Shown here: piece after piece, positions 34,204-42,999 of the stretch
How the letters are laid out: the number at the start of each line of letters is the position of its first letter
Position numbering within the stretch: position 1 is the stretch's first letter
Assembly: GCF_014207845.1 (NCBI RefSeq)
Contig: NZ_JACHLC010000001.1
Span: 620,001-684,000 of the forward strand
Direction of reading: 5' to 3'
Length of the DNA: 64,000 bases
DNA from: Chryseobacterium shigense
Lineage (GTDB): Bacteria > Bacteroidota > Bacteroidia > Flavobacteriales > Weeksellaceae
Position numbers and translations under genes: made by a program
The notes under the pieces: model-generated
What the model was told of the DNA's origin: nothing
Seen by the model: only the letters and a program-made list of their open reading frames with translations
Databases searched by the model: none

Positions 34204-35196
34204 ATGAGCAACACTTACAAATCAGCAGGCGTAGACAAAGAAGAAGGATACAAAACGGTTGACAAAATCAAAAAAGCAGTAGGAGAAACCCACAACTCAA
34301 ACGTATTGAATCATTTGGGGAGCTTTGGTGCCTTCTATGAAATCGGAGGATACAAAAATCCTGTGCTGGTTTCAGGAACAGACGGTGTGGGGACAAAGCT
34401 GAAAGTAGCTCTGGACACCAAACAATACGGTTCTATTGGTATCGATTGTTTTGCAATGTGTGCCAACGATATCCTTTGCCATGGGGCAAAGCCTTTATTC
34501 TTCCTGGATTATCTGGCTTGCGGAAAGCTGGATTCAGAAATAGCTGCTGAAATCGTTCTTGGAATGGTTAAAGCATGTAAGGATAACAACTGTGCTCTAA
34601 TTGGTGGAGAAACTGCCGAAATGCCGGGAATGTACCAGCCGGGAGATTACGATGTTGCAGGATTTTGTGTAGGAATTGTAGAAAAAGATCAGATCATTGA
34701 CGGTTCTGCCATCAAAGCAGGAAATAAAATCATTGCCCTGCCAAGCTCAGGATTCCACTCAAACGGATTTTCATTAGTAAGAAAAGTATTCCCGGACTTC
34801 GAAGAAGAATTTGAAGGAAAACCTTTATACGAAACCCTTCTCGTTCCAACAAGACTTTATTATCAGGATATTCATAAAGTATTGGAAGAAGTAAAAGTTT
34901 CCGGTATCGCCCACATTACAGGAGGTGGTCTTTATGAAAACGTTCCGAGAATCATCCCTGAAGGATTATGTGCTTCCATAGATGCTGCGAAGATCAAAAT
35001 TCCTAGCGTTATGCTTGAACTTGAAAAAAGAGGAGGTGTAACCCGTGAAGAGATGTTTGGAACCTTCAATATGGGAGTGGGTATGGTGATCGTAGTAGAT
35101 GCTGAACACGCTGAAAAGATTACCCATTTACTGGATGATGCTTACGAGATCGGAGAAATAACAGAAGGAAACGAAAAAATTGATTTGAAATTTTAA
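34204..35196 (+). CDS. purM: Phosphoribosylformylglycinamidine cyclo-ligase
   Basis: A 330-residue enzyme that closes the imidazole ring to make AIR in purine synthesis, using ATP. The ATP-binding N-terminal motif VLVSGTDGVGTKLKVALDTK and the following CANDILCHGAKPLFFLDY are diagnostic, as are LIGGETAEMPGMY and the C-terminal HITGGGLYENVPRI. Length is normal. It begins a run of purine genes (purM, purN, purH, purD, guaA). A short transcript with terminator precedes it, which may be an attenuator. Confidence 0.97.
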   Translation: MSNTYKSAGVDKEEGYKTVDKIKKAVGETHNSNVLNHLGSFGAFYEIGGYKNPVLVSGTDGVGTKLKVALDTKQYGSIGIDCFAMCANDILCHGAKPLFFLDYLACGKLDSEIAAEIVLGMVKACKDNNCALIGGETAEMPGMYQPGDYDVAGFCVGIVEKDQIIDGSAIKAGNKIIALPSSGFHSNGFSLVRKVFPDFEEEFEGKPLYETLLVPTRLYYQDIHKVLEEVKVSGIAHITGGGLYENVPRIIPEGLCASIDAAKIKIPSVMLELEKRGGVTREEMFGTFNMGVGMVIVVDAEHAEKITHLLDDAYEIGEITEGNEKIDLKF

Positions 35197-35202
35197 ATGA
35201 CA

Positions 35203-35271
35203 TCAGATTTCAGACACCAGACATCAGACTTTAGGTCTGTAATCTGATATCTGACATCTAACATCTGAATT
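35203..35271. repeat. Periodic ATCTGA/TCAGAT repeat between purM and purN
   Basis: About 70 nt built from variants of TCAGA(C/T) on the left and ATCTGAC on the right (for example CATCAGATTTCAGACACCAG, then AATCTGATATCTGACATCT), which pair as an imperfect hairpin around TTTAGG. A roughly 10-bp period is visible. Confidence 0.6.
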
Positions 35272-35272
35272 A

Positions 35273-35842
35273 ATGAAAAACATCGTTGTACTCGTTTCAG
35301 GTTCCGGAACCAATTTGCAGAGAATCATTGATACTGTTGAAAATGGAGAGATCCAAAACGCAAAAGTATCGCTGGTAGTGGCAGACAGGGAATGTTACGG
35401 ACTTGAAAGAGCAAAAAGCCATCATATAGAAAACATTCTTATTCCAAGAGGAAAAAATTTCAGTGCCGAATTGGGTAATGTAATTCCAAAAGATACAAAT
35501 CTTATTGTACTGGCCGGATTTTTATCCATCTTAAAACCTGAATTCTGTAAGAACTGGACCGGGAAAATTATCAATATTCATCCTGCATTGCTTCCGAAAT
35601 TCGGAGGAAAAGGAATGTGGGGAATGCATGTACACAATGCCGTTATTGAAGCCAGAGAAAAAGAAAGCGGTGCTACCGTACATTTTGTAACTCCGGGAAT
35701 TGATGAAGGAGAAGCCATACTTCAGAAATCATTTGAAGTAACAGCAGAAGACACCCCCGAAACCATAGCGGAGAAAGTTCACCATATTGAATATGAAATA
35801 TTTCCAAAGGCAATCAATAAAGTCCTGGGAAATAATTCATAG
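35273..35842 (+). CDS. purN: Phosphoribosylglycinamide formyltransferase
   Basis: A 189-residue enzyme that adds a formyl group from 10-formyl-tetrahydrofolate to GAR. The N-terminal phosphate-binding motif LVSGSGTNLQRIID, the active-site strand IINIHPALLPKFGGKGM (catalytic Asn and His) and GATVHFVTPGIDEGEAI (catalytic Asp) are all present. It lies 76 bp after purM, with an inverted repeat between them, and before purH. Confidence 0.96.
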   Translation: MKNIVVLVSGSGTNLQRIIDTVENGEIQNAKVSLVVADRECYGLERAKSHHIENILIPRGKNFSAELGNVIPKDTNLIVLAGFLSILKPEFCKNWTGKIINIHPALLPKFGGKGMWGMHVHNAVIEAREKESGATVHFVTPGIDEGEAILQKSFEVTAEDTPETIAEKVHHIEYEIFPKAINKVLGNNS

Positions 35843-35852
35843 GATCAAAATT

Positions 35853-35902
35853 CCCCTCCCTTGGAGGGGTGGCAAAAATTCAGAGAATTTTTGACGGGGT
35901 GG
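35853..35902. repeat. REP-like double hairpin after purN
   Basis: CCCCTCC/GGAGGGG (35853-35869) and AAAAATTC/GAATTTTT (35874-35892) form two stems in a row, followed by GACGGGGTGG. The element is of the CCCCTCC...GACGGGGTGG type often seen between genes in this group. Confidence 0.65.
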
Positions 35903-35930
35903 TCATATATATAAAGCATAAAAAAACACT

Positions 35931-36032
35931 TTAGATTTTTGATAAAAATATTTCGAAAAAACTAAAAAAATCTAAGTAAAATAAAGTAAACCGGAGGTGA
36001 AAGACCCGGTTACAGTTTGAAATAGCTGTAAA
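35931..36032 (+). promoter_or_regulatory. Structured leader upstream of purH with a Shine-Dalgarno-like loop
   Basis: Three possible stems precede purH: TTAGATTTTT/AAAAATCTAA (35931-35940 with 35966-35975), GTAAACCGG/CCGGTTAC (35986-35994 with 36006-36013, one bulge) and ACAGTT/AGCTGT (36012-36017 with 36024-36029). The second and third share two bases, so they cannot form fully together. The loop of the second stem holds GGAGGTGA (35993-36000), a perfect complement to the 16S 3' end, which is unusual in this phylum and lies 51 nt before the purH ATG. Confidence 0.4.
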
Positions 36033-36051
36033 AAGTAAAAATTGAAGTAAA

Positions 36052-37569
36052 ATGAGTAAAAAGAGAGTTTTAATCAGTGTTTCTGACAAAAGCGGATTGA
36101 CCGAATTCGCTCAGTTCTTGGAAGCCCGGAATTATGAGTTGATTTCTACAGGAGGAACGTTCAAACATTTGAAAGACGCTGGTTTAAATCCCATTCAGAT
36201 CGATGAAGTCACCAATTTCCCTGAAATGCTGGACGGAAGAGTGAAAACCCTTCACCCCAAAGTTCATGGAGGTCTTTTGGCAGTACGTGCCAATGAAGAA
36301 CACATGAAAACCGTTCAGGAACACGGAATAGATCTGATTGATATGGTCATCGTAAACCTTTATCCCTTCTTTGAAAATGTAAACAAAGACATTTCTTTAC
36401 ATGAAAAAGTAGAGTTTATCGATATCGGAGGCCCTTCAATGCTTCGTTCCGCAGCCAAGAATTTTGATTCCGTTACCGTAATTACCGATGTGGAAGACTA
36501 CGCAACCGTAAGACTTGAAATGGAGCAGAACGGTGATTCTTACATCGAAACCCGTAAAAAGCTTGCAGGAAAAGTATTCAACCTTACTTCAGCTTATGAT
36601 GCTGCTATTTCCAGAATGCTTTTAGATGAAGAATATCCAACGTATCTTAATGCATCTTACAAAAAAGTATCAGACCTGAGATACGGGGAAAACCCTCATC
36701 AGACTGCTGCTTACTACGTTTCCACATTTGAGAACGGTGCCATGAAAGATTTCGAGCAGCTTGGCGGTAAAGAATTATCTTTCAACAACCTTCGTGATAT
36801 GGATCTTTGCTGGAAAGTGGTAACAGAATTCAAGGAAGAGATGGCCTGTTGTGCTGTAAAACACTCTACCCCTTGCGGAGTGGCTATCGGAACTTCAGCG
36901 TTGGAAACTTATCAGAAAACTTTCGAATGCGATCCGGTTTCCATCTTTGGCGGAATTGTTGCAATGAACTATAAAATTGATGCAGCAACAGCCGAAGAAC
37001 TGAACAAAACGTTCCTTGAAATCGTAATGGCTCCGGACTTTGATGAAGAAGCCCTTGAAGTTTTAAGAAAAAAGAAAAACCTCAGAATTATAAAAATCGT
37101 TAACCCTGTTTCCGATAAGCAGACCTGGGTGAAAATTGACGGTGGTATCCTGGTTCAGGATAATGATACTCATTTTTCTGACGATATTAAAGTGGTAACC
37201 AATGTACAGCCTTCAGAAGAGCAGAAAAAAGCACTTCTTTTCTCCCAGAGAGTAGTGAAGTATGTAAAATCAAATGCAATTGTTGTTTCCAACGGTATCC
37301 AGGCTTTCGGAATCGGTGGCGGACAGGTAAACAGAATCTGGGCTACACAGCAGGCCATTGAAAGAGCTAAAGAGAAATTCTCAGGAGATCTTGTGTTGGC
37401 TTCAGATGCATTCTTCCCTTTCCGTGATGTAGTTGATTTCTGCGCTCAGGAAGGTATCAAGGCAATCATCCAGCCGGGAGGAAGTGTAAAAGATCAGGAC
37501 AGTATTGAAGCTGCCAATGAACACGGTATTCCGATGATGTTTACCGGAGTTAGACACTTTTTACATTAA
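36052..37569 (+). CDS. purH: Bifunctional AICAR transformylase/IMP cyclohydrolase
   Basis: A 505-residue bifunctional enzyme performing the last two steps to IMP. The N-terminal IMP cyclohydrolase (about residues 1-195) has the MGS-like fold with [29 protein letters not shown] and [17 protein letters not shown]. The C-terminal AICARFT domain has [31 protein letters not shown] (catalytic Lys-His) and the end block [21 protein letters not shown]. It is in the usual length range. Part of the purine run, preceded by a structured leader. Confidence 0.97.
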   Translation: MSKKRVLISVSDKSGLTEFAQFLEARNYELISTGGTFKHLKDAGLNPIQIDEVTNFPEMLDGRVKTLHPKVHGGLLAVRANEEHMKTVQEHGIDLIDMVIVNLYPFFENVNKDISLHEKVEFIDIGGPSMLRSAAKNFDSVTVITDVEDYATVRLEMEQNGDSYIETRKKLAGKVFNLTSAYDAAISRMLLDEEYPTYLNASYKKVSDLRYGENPHQTAAYYVSTFENGAMKDFEQLGGKELSFNNLRDMDLCWKVVTEFKEEMACCAVKHSTPCGVAIGTSALETYQKTFECDPVSIFGGIVAMNYKIDAATAEELNKTFLEIVMAPDFDEEALEVLRKKKNLRIIKIVNPVSDKQTWVKIDGGILVQDNDTHFSDDIKVVTNVQPSEEQKKALLFSQRVVKYVKSNAIVVSNGIQAFGIGGGQVNRIWATQQAIERAKEKFSGDLVLASDAFFPFRDVVDFCAQEGIKAIIQPGGSVKDQDSIEAANEHGIPMMFTGVRHFLH

Positions 37570-37598
37570 TTAAAATAGAATTAAAAAATAATTTGAGA

Positions 37599-37630
37599 TT
37601 GTATTTATAGCACTCAAAATTATATATTTG
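37599..37630 (+). promoter_or_regulatory. Promoter of purD
   Basis: TTG (37599-37601), 21 nt, then TATATTTG (37623-37630) fits the Bacteroidetes consensus with a slightly long spacer. purD starts at 37658, so purD can be transcribed separately from purH. Confidence 0.6.
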
Positions 37631-37657
37631 TAAAATAGACTAGATAATAAATAAAGT

Positions 37658-38896
37658 ATGAGAATATTAATCATAGGTGAAGGCGGTAGAGAATCTGCTT
37701 TAGCGGCAAAGCTTCAGAATGACCCGAGAATTTCTAAAATGTTTTTTGCTAATGGTAATGCTACCACCGATGTAATAGGGAAAAATGTTCATTTATCAGA
37801 GATCAAGGAACTCAGAGATTTCGCGATCAAAGAAAAGGTAGATCTTACGATTGTAGGTCCGGAAGCGCCTCTTGTAGCCGGGCTTAAAGATGAATTCAAA
37901 AAGCACGATCTTAAAGTTTTCGGTCCCAACCAGAAAGTAGCAAGTTTAGAAGGAAGTAAAGCTTTCTCTAAGAAATTTATGCAGACCTATGATATCAAAA
38001 CAGCCAAAGCTGTAGTATTTGATTCATACAACGATGCTAAAGAATATGTTCAGACCCAGCAGTATCCGTTAGTGATCAAGGCAAGCGGTCTGGCAGGCGG
38101 AAAAGGTGTGGTAATCTGCGACAATATTGAAGAAGCAGAAGCTACCATCCACGATTTCATGATCAGAAGAATCTATGGAGATGCCGGAATACGTTTGGTT
38201 ATCGAAGAATATTTACAAGGTTTTGAGGCTTCAATCATTGCATTCTCAAACGGTGAAAAACTTTTCCCTTGTATTGCTGCAAAAGACTATAAAAAAGCTG
38301 GAAACGGTGATACAGGACCTAATACCGGTGGTATGGGATCTGTAGCTCCAAGCCCTGAATTCACTCAGGAGCACTATGCCGATTTCGAAAAAAATATCCT
38401 GGAACCTACCATTAACGGTCTTAAAGGAGAAGGATTCAGCTTTAAAGGAATCATTTTCTTCGGATTGATGGTAACCAAGAACGGAGCTTACCTTCTTGAA
38501 TATAATATGAGATTCGGAGATCCTGAAACTCAGGTACTGATGGCATTGATGGAAAACAACCTCCTTGATGTTATCCAGGACTGTATGGAAGGAAAAGACA
38601 TTCAGCTTAAATTTAAAGACGAAAAAGCCGTATGCCTTGTTATGTGTTCCGGAGGTTATCCGAGAAACATCGAAACAGGTTACGAAATTGTAGGCGAAGA
38701 CAAGCTGAAACACTCCAAACTTCTTTACGCAGGAGCAATAAGAAAGGCAGACAAAGTGGTTTCCAACGGAGGAAGAGTACTGAATGTTGTGGCTACAGGA
38801 TCTACTTATGATGAAGCCCGCAAAAAAGTTTACGAAGATGCAAGCCATATTCATTTCGATTACGGTTTCTACAGAGAAGACATCGGAAAATTTTAA
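37658..38896 (+). CDS. purD: Phosphoribosylamine-glycine ligase
   Basis: A 412-residue ATP-grasp enzyme that joins glycine to phosphoribosylamine. It starts MRILIIGEGGRESALAAKL, then shows the ATP-grasp signature block YPLVIKASGLAGGKGVVIC and GPNTGGMGSVAPSP with the metal-binding EYNMRFGDPETQVLMALM near residues 285-302. The C-terminal domain ends SHIHFDYGFYREDIG. It follows purH by 88 bp with a possible promoter of its own, and is followed by a terminator. Confidence 0.97.
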   Translation: MRILIIGEGGRESALAAKLQNDPRISKMFFANGNATTDVIGKNVHLSEIKELRDFAIKEKVDLTIVGPEAPLVAGLKDEFKKHDLKVFGPNQKVASLEGSKAFSKKFMQTYDIKTAKAVVFDSYNDAKEYVQTQQYPLVIKASGLAGGKGVVICDNIEEAEATIHDFMIRRIYGDAGIRLVIEEYLQGFEASIIAFSNGEKLFPCIAAKDYKKAGNGDTGPNTGGMGSVAPSPEFTQEHYADFEKNILEPTINGLKGEGFSFKGIIFFGLMVTKNGAYLLEYNMRFGDPETQVLMALMENNLLDVIQDCMEGKDIQLKFKDEKAVCLVMCSGGYPRNIETGYEIVGEDKLKHSKLLYAGAIRKADKVVSNGGRVLNVVATGSTYDEARKKVYEDASHIHFDYGFYREDIGKF

Positions 38897-38910
38897 AATA
38901 AATCACGAAA

Positions 38911-38942
38911 AAAGATTTGGAACATCTCCAAGTCTTTTTTTG
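38911..38942 (+). terminator. Terminator after purD
   Basis: AAAGATTTGGA and TCCAAGTCTTT pair over 11 bp with one G-U pair and a loop of about 6 nt, followed by a T run. Confidence 0.88.
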
Positions 38943-38962
38943 TAACACAGTGAATTAGCAAT

Positions 38963-39032
38963 AGGCTTTAAGCTATAGGCAGTAAGCTAAGACACAAAGA
39001 AAAAAGCCTGCTGCTTATAGCTTAAAGCCTGA
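38963..39032. repeat. Inverted repeat between purD and guaA
   Basis: AGGCTTTAAGCTATAGGCAG (from about 38963) and CTGCTTATAGCTTAAAGCCT (to about 39030) are inverted repeats with one mismatch across 20 nt, enclosing a second small set of AAGCT motifs. Confidence 0.7.
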
Positions 39033-39063
39033 AGCTTATCATTAATCAATTATCATTTATAAA

Positions 39064-40593
39064 ATGAACAACGGTATTATCATATTAGATTTCGGATCAC
39101 AGTACAACCAGCTTATCGGAAGAAGAATCCGTGAGATGGGAGTATATTCTGAAATTCTCCCTTTCAATACACCTTTACAGGATATTCTGGCAAGACAGCC
39201 AAAGGGAATCATCCTTTCCGGAGGCCCCAGCTCTGTAAATGCAGAAAACGCGCACCTGGTAGAAAAAGAACTTTACGAGCAGGGAGTTCCTGTTTTGGGA
39301 ATCTGCTACGGAATGCAGCTCACAGCCCATCTTTTAGGTGGAAAAGTTAACAAAGGAGAGAAAGGAGAATATGGAAAAGCCCATTTGGAAATCATTAAGG
39401 AAAGCTCTTTATTAAAAGGTGTTACTCAGAATTCTATCGTATGGATGAGTCACTTTGATGAAGTAGGAGAGCTGCCTGCAGGTTTTGAATTAAATGCAAA
39501 ATCGGGTGTAATAGCCTCTATTTCCAACGAAGACAGAAAAATCTACTGCGTTCAGTTTCACCCTGAGGTTTCTCATACAGAAGAAGGTGGAAAGATGCTT
39601 GAAAACTTTGTTTTCGGGATCTGTAATGCTGAGAAAAACTGGAAACTGACCAATTATATTGAAAAAACAGTTGAAGAAATCCGGGAAAAAGTAGGAAACA
39701 ACCAGGTGATCCTTGGACTTTCAGGAGGCGTGGATTCTTCAGTAGCTGCAGTTTTAATTCATAAGGCCATCGGCGATCAGCTAACATGTATCTTCGTTGA
39801 TACCGGTCTTTTGAGAAAAGATGAAGGCAAAAAAGTAATGGATCAGTATGGAGAACATTTCCATATGAACATTAAAATGGTGGATGCCAAAGAAAGATTC
39901 CTTTCAAAACTGGCTGGAATAGACGATCCTGAACAGAAAAGAAAGATCATCGGAAACGAGTTTATCCATGTTTTTGATGAAGAATCCCACAAGATAGAAG
40001 GAGCTAAATTCCTTGCCCAAGGTACAATTTATCCTGATGTTATCGAAAGTCAGTCTGTAAACGGGCCATCTGCCGTGATCAAGTCTCACCACAACGTAGG
40101 CGGACTTCCTGAAGACATGGAATTCGAGCTGTTAGAGCCTTTAAGAGAGCTTTTTAAAGACGAAGTTAGAAAAGTAGGTGAAGAGTTAGGTATTCCACAT
40201 CATTTGGTATACAGACACCCTTTCCCGGGCCCAGGTTTAGGAATCAGAGTGTTGGGAGCTGTAGATGCTGAAAAGGTGAGAATCCTTCAGGAAGCAGACG
40301 ATATTTTCATCGAAGAACTATACAAAAACGATCTTTACGAAAAAGTATCCCAGGCTTTCGTTGTTCTTCTTCCTGTAAAGTCAGTAGGAGTAATGGGAGA
40401 CGAAAGAACTTACGAATACACGGCTGTAGTCCGTTCCGCCAACACCATCGATTTTATGACGGCAACGTGGAGCAGACTTCCTTACGAATTTTTAGATACT
40501 GTTTCCAGCAGAATCATCAACGAAGTAAGAGGAATCAACAGAGTGGCTTATGATATTTCAAGCAAACCGCCTGCAACTATTGAGTGGGAGTAG
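39064..40593 (+). CDS. guaA: GMP synthase (glutamine-hydrolysing)
   Basis: A 509-residue two-part enzyme making GMP from XMP. The class I glutamine amidotransferase part has PVLGICYGMQLTAHLLGG (nucleophile Cys in GICYG) and YCVQFHPEVSHTE (catalytic His and Glu). The ATP-pyrophosphatase part has the P-loop LGLSGGVDSSVAAVL. The C-terminal dimerisation domain holds HPFPGPGLGIRVLG and ends with PATIEWE, the conserved C-terminus. It follows purD and closes the purine run with a strong terminator after it. Confidence 0.98.
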   Translation: MNNGIIILDFGSQYNQLIGRRIREMGVYSEILPFNTPLQDILARQPKGIILSGGPSSVNAENAHLVEKELYEQGVPVLGICYGMQLTAHLLGGKVNKGEKGEYGKAHLEIIKESSLLKGVTQNSIVWMSHFDEVGELPAGFELNAKSGVIASISNEDRKIYCVQFHPEVSHTEEGGKMLENFVFGICNAEKNWKLTNYIEKTVEEIREKVGNNQVILGLSGGVDSSVAAVLIHKAIGDQLTCIFVDTGLLRKDEGKKVMDQYGEHFHMNIKMVDAKERFLSKLAGIDDPEQKRKIIGNEFIHVFDEESHKIEGAKFLAQGTIYPDVIESQSVNGPSAVIKSHHNVGGLPEDMEFELLEPLRELFKDEVRKVGEELGIPHHLVYRHPFPGPGLGIRVLGAVDAEKVRILQEADDIFIEELYKNDLYEKVSQAFVVLLPVKSVGVMGDERTYEYTAVVRSANTIDFMTATWSRLPYEFLDTVSSRIINEVRGINRVAYDISSKPPATIEWE

Positions 40594-40613
40594 TACACTT
40601 GAATTTTAAATAC

Positions 40614-40642
40614 AAATCCTGCCTTTCGGCGGGATTTTTTTA
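40614..40642 (+). terminator. Terminator after guaA
   Basis: AAATCCTGCC (40614-40623) and GGCGGGATTT (40628-40637) form a 10-bp stem with a TTTC loop and one G-U pair, followed by TTTTTTATT. Confidence 0.9.
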
Positions 40643-40692
40643 TTGAACTTTAAATTAAAATTATTAACTTAGTAAAAACTAAAATAATATCC

Positions 40693-41184
40693 ATGATTAC
40701 AAAACACATTTCAGCACTAAAGGTTGATGTAGATCCTACAAAAAAAGAACTACTAAAAGAACTTGATCAATATAATTTTGAGCATGTCGCAATTAAAGCT
40801 TCTCAAGAATGGCCAGAATTAGATTTAGAAGAATTAAAAAATGAAGGTTTAGATCAATTAAGACGTTATTATGCAATGAGAATAATATACGGAAAAGGTA
40901 AAATGGTAGCATTACCTTTAAAAGTAGATCCTTTGGCGCATGTACACGTTCTTTATACAAAGGAATATAGAGATTTTTGTGATCATTTTTTTGGTGAATT
41001 TTTTGATCATTGGCCATGTGATAGAAATGATAAAGAACATATGGAGTGGATTGGAGAAGGTTATAAAGATACTTTAATAAGAATGGATGAAATTTTTTCT
41101 GATAGAGATCAAAAATGGTGGCCAGAATTAAAAGGAAGTAATTTTGATGAGGTTTGCTGTGGCTGCCAATGTAGAGGAATTTAG
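40693..41184 (+). CDS. Glycine-rich-domain (DUF1399-like) family protein with Cys-rich tail
   Basis: A 163-residue soluble protein. The block VDPLAHVHVLYTKEYRDFC followed by FFGEFFDHWP (about residues 77-107) resembles the pattern LDxLWHxHILDTxxYxxxC...FGxFxHHxP of bacterial glycine-rich-domain proteins related to plant GRDP/DUF1399. Here several of the aromatic positions differ. The C-terminus is Cys-rich, ending CCGCQCRG with four Cys in seven residues, suggesting metal binding or modification. Codon use is visibly more AT-rich than in guaA and the GNAT-nitrilase gene on either side, a possible sign of recent arrival. Function is unknown. Confidence 0.5.
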   Translation: MITKHISALKVDVDPTKKELLKELDQYNFEHVAIKASQEWPELDLEELKNEGLDQLRRYYAMRIIYGKGKMVALPLKVDPLAHVHVLYTKEYRDFCDHFFGEFFDHWPCDRNDKEHMEWIGEGYKDTLIRMDEIFSDRDQKWWPELKGSNFDEVCCGCQCRGI

Positions 41185-41207
41185 TTTAATATATATAAGA
41201 ATTAAAT

Positions 41208-41233
41208 AAAAGCTCCATTTGGGGCTTTTTTGT
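41208..41233 (+). terminator. Terminator after the Cys-tailed protein gene
   Basis: AAAAGCTCC and GGGGCTTTT pair around loop ATTT with one G-U pair, followed by TT and an A-rich stretch. The hairpin ends 25 nt before the next start codon. Confidence 0.8.
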
Positions 41234-41252
41234 TAAAATAAAATTACATCCA

Positions 41253-42761
41253 ATGCAAATAGAAACAAGAGCCCTGACCCTTCAGGATTATGATGAACTG
41301 GTAATAACAATGAAACGCGCCTATCCGCAGATGTCCGAATCTATTTGGTCCAAAAAAAGCATAGAAAAACTCACGAAAATATTTCCCAAAGGTCAGATCT
41401 GTATTACAGTAGACGGAAAACTGGCTGCTGTGGCACTTTCCATTATTGTGAATTATGACGACTTCGGGGACGATCATACTTATGTGGATATTACAGGAAA
41501 CTATACATTCAATACCCATTTGTCTACAGGGAATGTCCTTTACGGGATAGAAGTTTTCGTAGATCCCGAATTTCGTGAACTGCGTCTGGGAAGAAGATTA
41601 TATGATGCCAGGAAAGAACTGTGCGAGCAGCTTAACCTCAAGTCCATCATTCTGGGAGGAAGAATTCCGAATTATCATAAATACAGTGACGAGCTTTCCC
41701 CAAGAGAATATATCCGCCGCGTAAGAGACAAGGAAATTTATGATCCCGTGCTGTCTTTCCAGCTTTCCAATAACTTCCTTCCCATAAAGATTCTCAAAAA
41801 ATACCTTCCCGAAGATGAATCATCACTTGAAAACGCTGTATTGCTGCAATGGAATAACATCTATTACAGCAAGAAACCGAATACCATGCAGGACAGCATT
41901 ATCCGCCTCGGGCTTGTGCAGTGGCAGATGAGGCATTTTAAAAATATTGATGCTTTCTATGAACAGGTAGAATTTTTTGTCAATGTAATGGGCGATTACA
42001 AATCAGATTTTGTTCTTTTTCCGGAACTTTTCAATACACCGCTTTTGGCACCGTTCAATAAGCTTTCTGAAAGAGACAGTATGATAGAACTGGCCAAATT
42101 GAGTGAGGAGATCAAAAATAAAATCTCCGAACTGGCCATCAGCTACAATGTTAATATTATCTCAGGAAGTATGCCTGTTTTTGATAGTGACCATAACGAT
42201 TTGTACAACGTAAGCTATCTGCTGCACCGTGATGGCCGCATCGATGAATACCGCAAAATTCACATTACACCTAATGAAAGAAAATACTACGGAATGAAAG
42301 GCGGAAACGAGATCAGAGTTTTTGATACCGACTGCGGAAAAATAGGCCTTGTCATCTGCTATGATGTGGAATTTCCGGAGTTACCGAGGATTCTTGCCGA
42401 TCAGGGCATGAAAATTCTGTTCGTACCTTACCTTACCGATACTCAGAATGCCTATATCAGGGTGCGTCACTGTGCAGCTGCAAGAGCTATTGAAAATGAA
42501 TGTTATGTTGCCATCGCCGGTTGCGTTGGAAACCTTCCGGGAGTAAACAATATGGATATCCAGTTTGGGCAGGCTGCCGTATTTACCCCTTCAGATTTTG
42601 CTTTTCCATCCAATGCGGTAAAAGGTGAGGCCACTCCCAATACCGAAATGACGCTTATCGTAGATGTAGACCTTAATCTGTTAAAAGACCTTCACCACAA
42701 CGGCTCCGTACAGGTAATGAACGACCGAAGAAAAGATCTTTATGAAACCTATCTTAAGTAA
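41253..42761 (+). CDS. Fused GNAT acetyltransferase and carbon-nitrogen hydrolase (nitrilase superfamily)
   Basis: A 502-residue two-domain protein. Residues 1-200 form a GNAT fold: YGIEVFVDPEFRELRLGRRL is the acetyl-CoA-binding motif A (RxLGxxL-like), with IILGGRIPNYHKYSDELSP after it. Residues about 215-502 form a nitrilase-type amidase with the Glu-Lys-Cys triad visible in FVLFPELFNTPL, EYRKIHITPNE and GLVICYDVEFPEL. This fusion is known in many bacteria, but its substrate is not established; an amide is probably hydrolysed and an amine acetylated. It is monocistronic, with a bidirectional terminator following. Confidence 0.9.
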   Translation: MQIETRALTLQDYDELVITMKRAYPQMSESIWSKKSIEKLTKIFPKGQICITVDGKLAAVALSIIVNYDDFGDDHTYVDITGNYTFNTHLSTGNVLYGIEVFVDPEFRELRLGRRLYDARKELCEQLNLKSIILGGRIPNYHKYSDELSPREYIRRVRDKEIYDPVLSFQLSNNFLPIKILKKYLPEDESSLENAVLLQWNNIYYSKKPNTMQDSIIRLGLVQWQMRHFKNIDAFYEQVEFFVNVMGDYKSDFVLFPELFNTPLLAPFNKLSERDSMIELAKLSEEIKNKISELAISYNVNIISGSMPVFDSDHNDLYNVSYLLHRDGRIDEYRKIHITPNERKYYGMKGGNEIRVFDTDCGKIGLVICYDVEFPELPRILADQGMKILFVPYLTDTQNAYIRVRHCAAARAIENECYVAIAGCVGNLPGVNNMDIQFGQAAVFTPSDFAFPSNAVKGEATPNTEMTLIVDVDLNLLKDLHHNGSVQVMNDRRKDLYETYLK

Positions 42762-42790
42762 GTATTCAATTAAAACAGTGTATAAAGACA

Positions 42791-42820
42791 AAAAGAGCAG
42801 AATTAATCTGCTCTTTTTTT
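42791..42820. terminator. Bidirectional terminator
   Basis: AAAAGAGCAG and CTGCTCTTTT form a 10-bp stem around AATTAAT, with A and T runs on either side. It serves the GNAT-nitrilase gene and the small minus-strand gene that ends at 42835. Confidence 0.88.
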
Positions 42821-42834
42821 AGTAGGTTCATTTT

Positions 42835-42999
42835 TTATGCATATTGAGGGCAGATCACCGCCGGGCAGATCAGTCTCGGGCATCTTGGTCTTCCGTCTGT
42901 AGGACAGCATTGGTTGGAACAGTTTCCGTTAATGATACCGCTTCCCGAAATTCCTTTTAATTGCTCTCTTGAAAGTTTGCTGTTACGTAAATTTTTCAT
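42835..42999 (-). CDS. Bacteriocin-like small peptide with double-glycine-type leader (54 aa)
   Basis: A short minus-strand frame encodes MKNLRNSKLSREQLKGISGS followed by a Cys-rich C-terminal half with six Cys residues (SNQCCPTD, RCPRLICP and VICPQ). The N-terminal KLSREQLKxIxG pattern is that of the bacteriocin-like peptides common in Chryseobacterium, in which a leader ends in a GG- or GS-type site. Six Cys could form three disulfides. No export or modification gene lies nearby, so it is an orphan. A terminator follows 15 nt after the stop codon. Confidence 0.75.
   Translation of the reverse strand: MKNLRNSKLSREQLKGISGSGIINGNCSNQCCPTDGRPRCPRLICPAVICPQYA

Noticed and set aside
36017..36025. 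Minimal start-stop ORF (TTG AAA TAG) after the Shine-Dalgarno-like loop before purH
   Set aside because: Sixteen bases separate it from the ribosome-site-like sequence, and a two-codon ORF cannot be supported from sequence alone.
38246..38854. Long antisense frame (202 aa) opposite purD
   Set aside because: It lies wholly within purD, whose frame is unmistakable, and has no recognisable domain.
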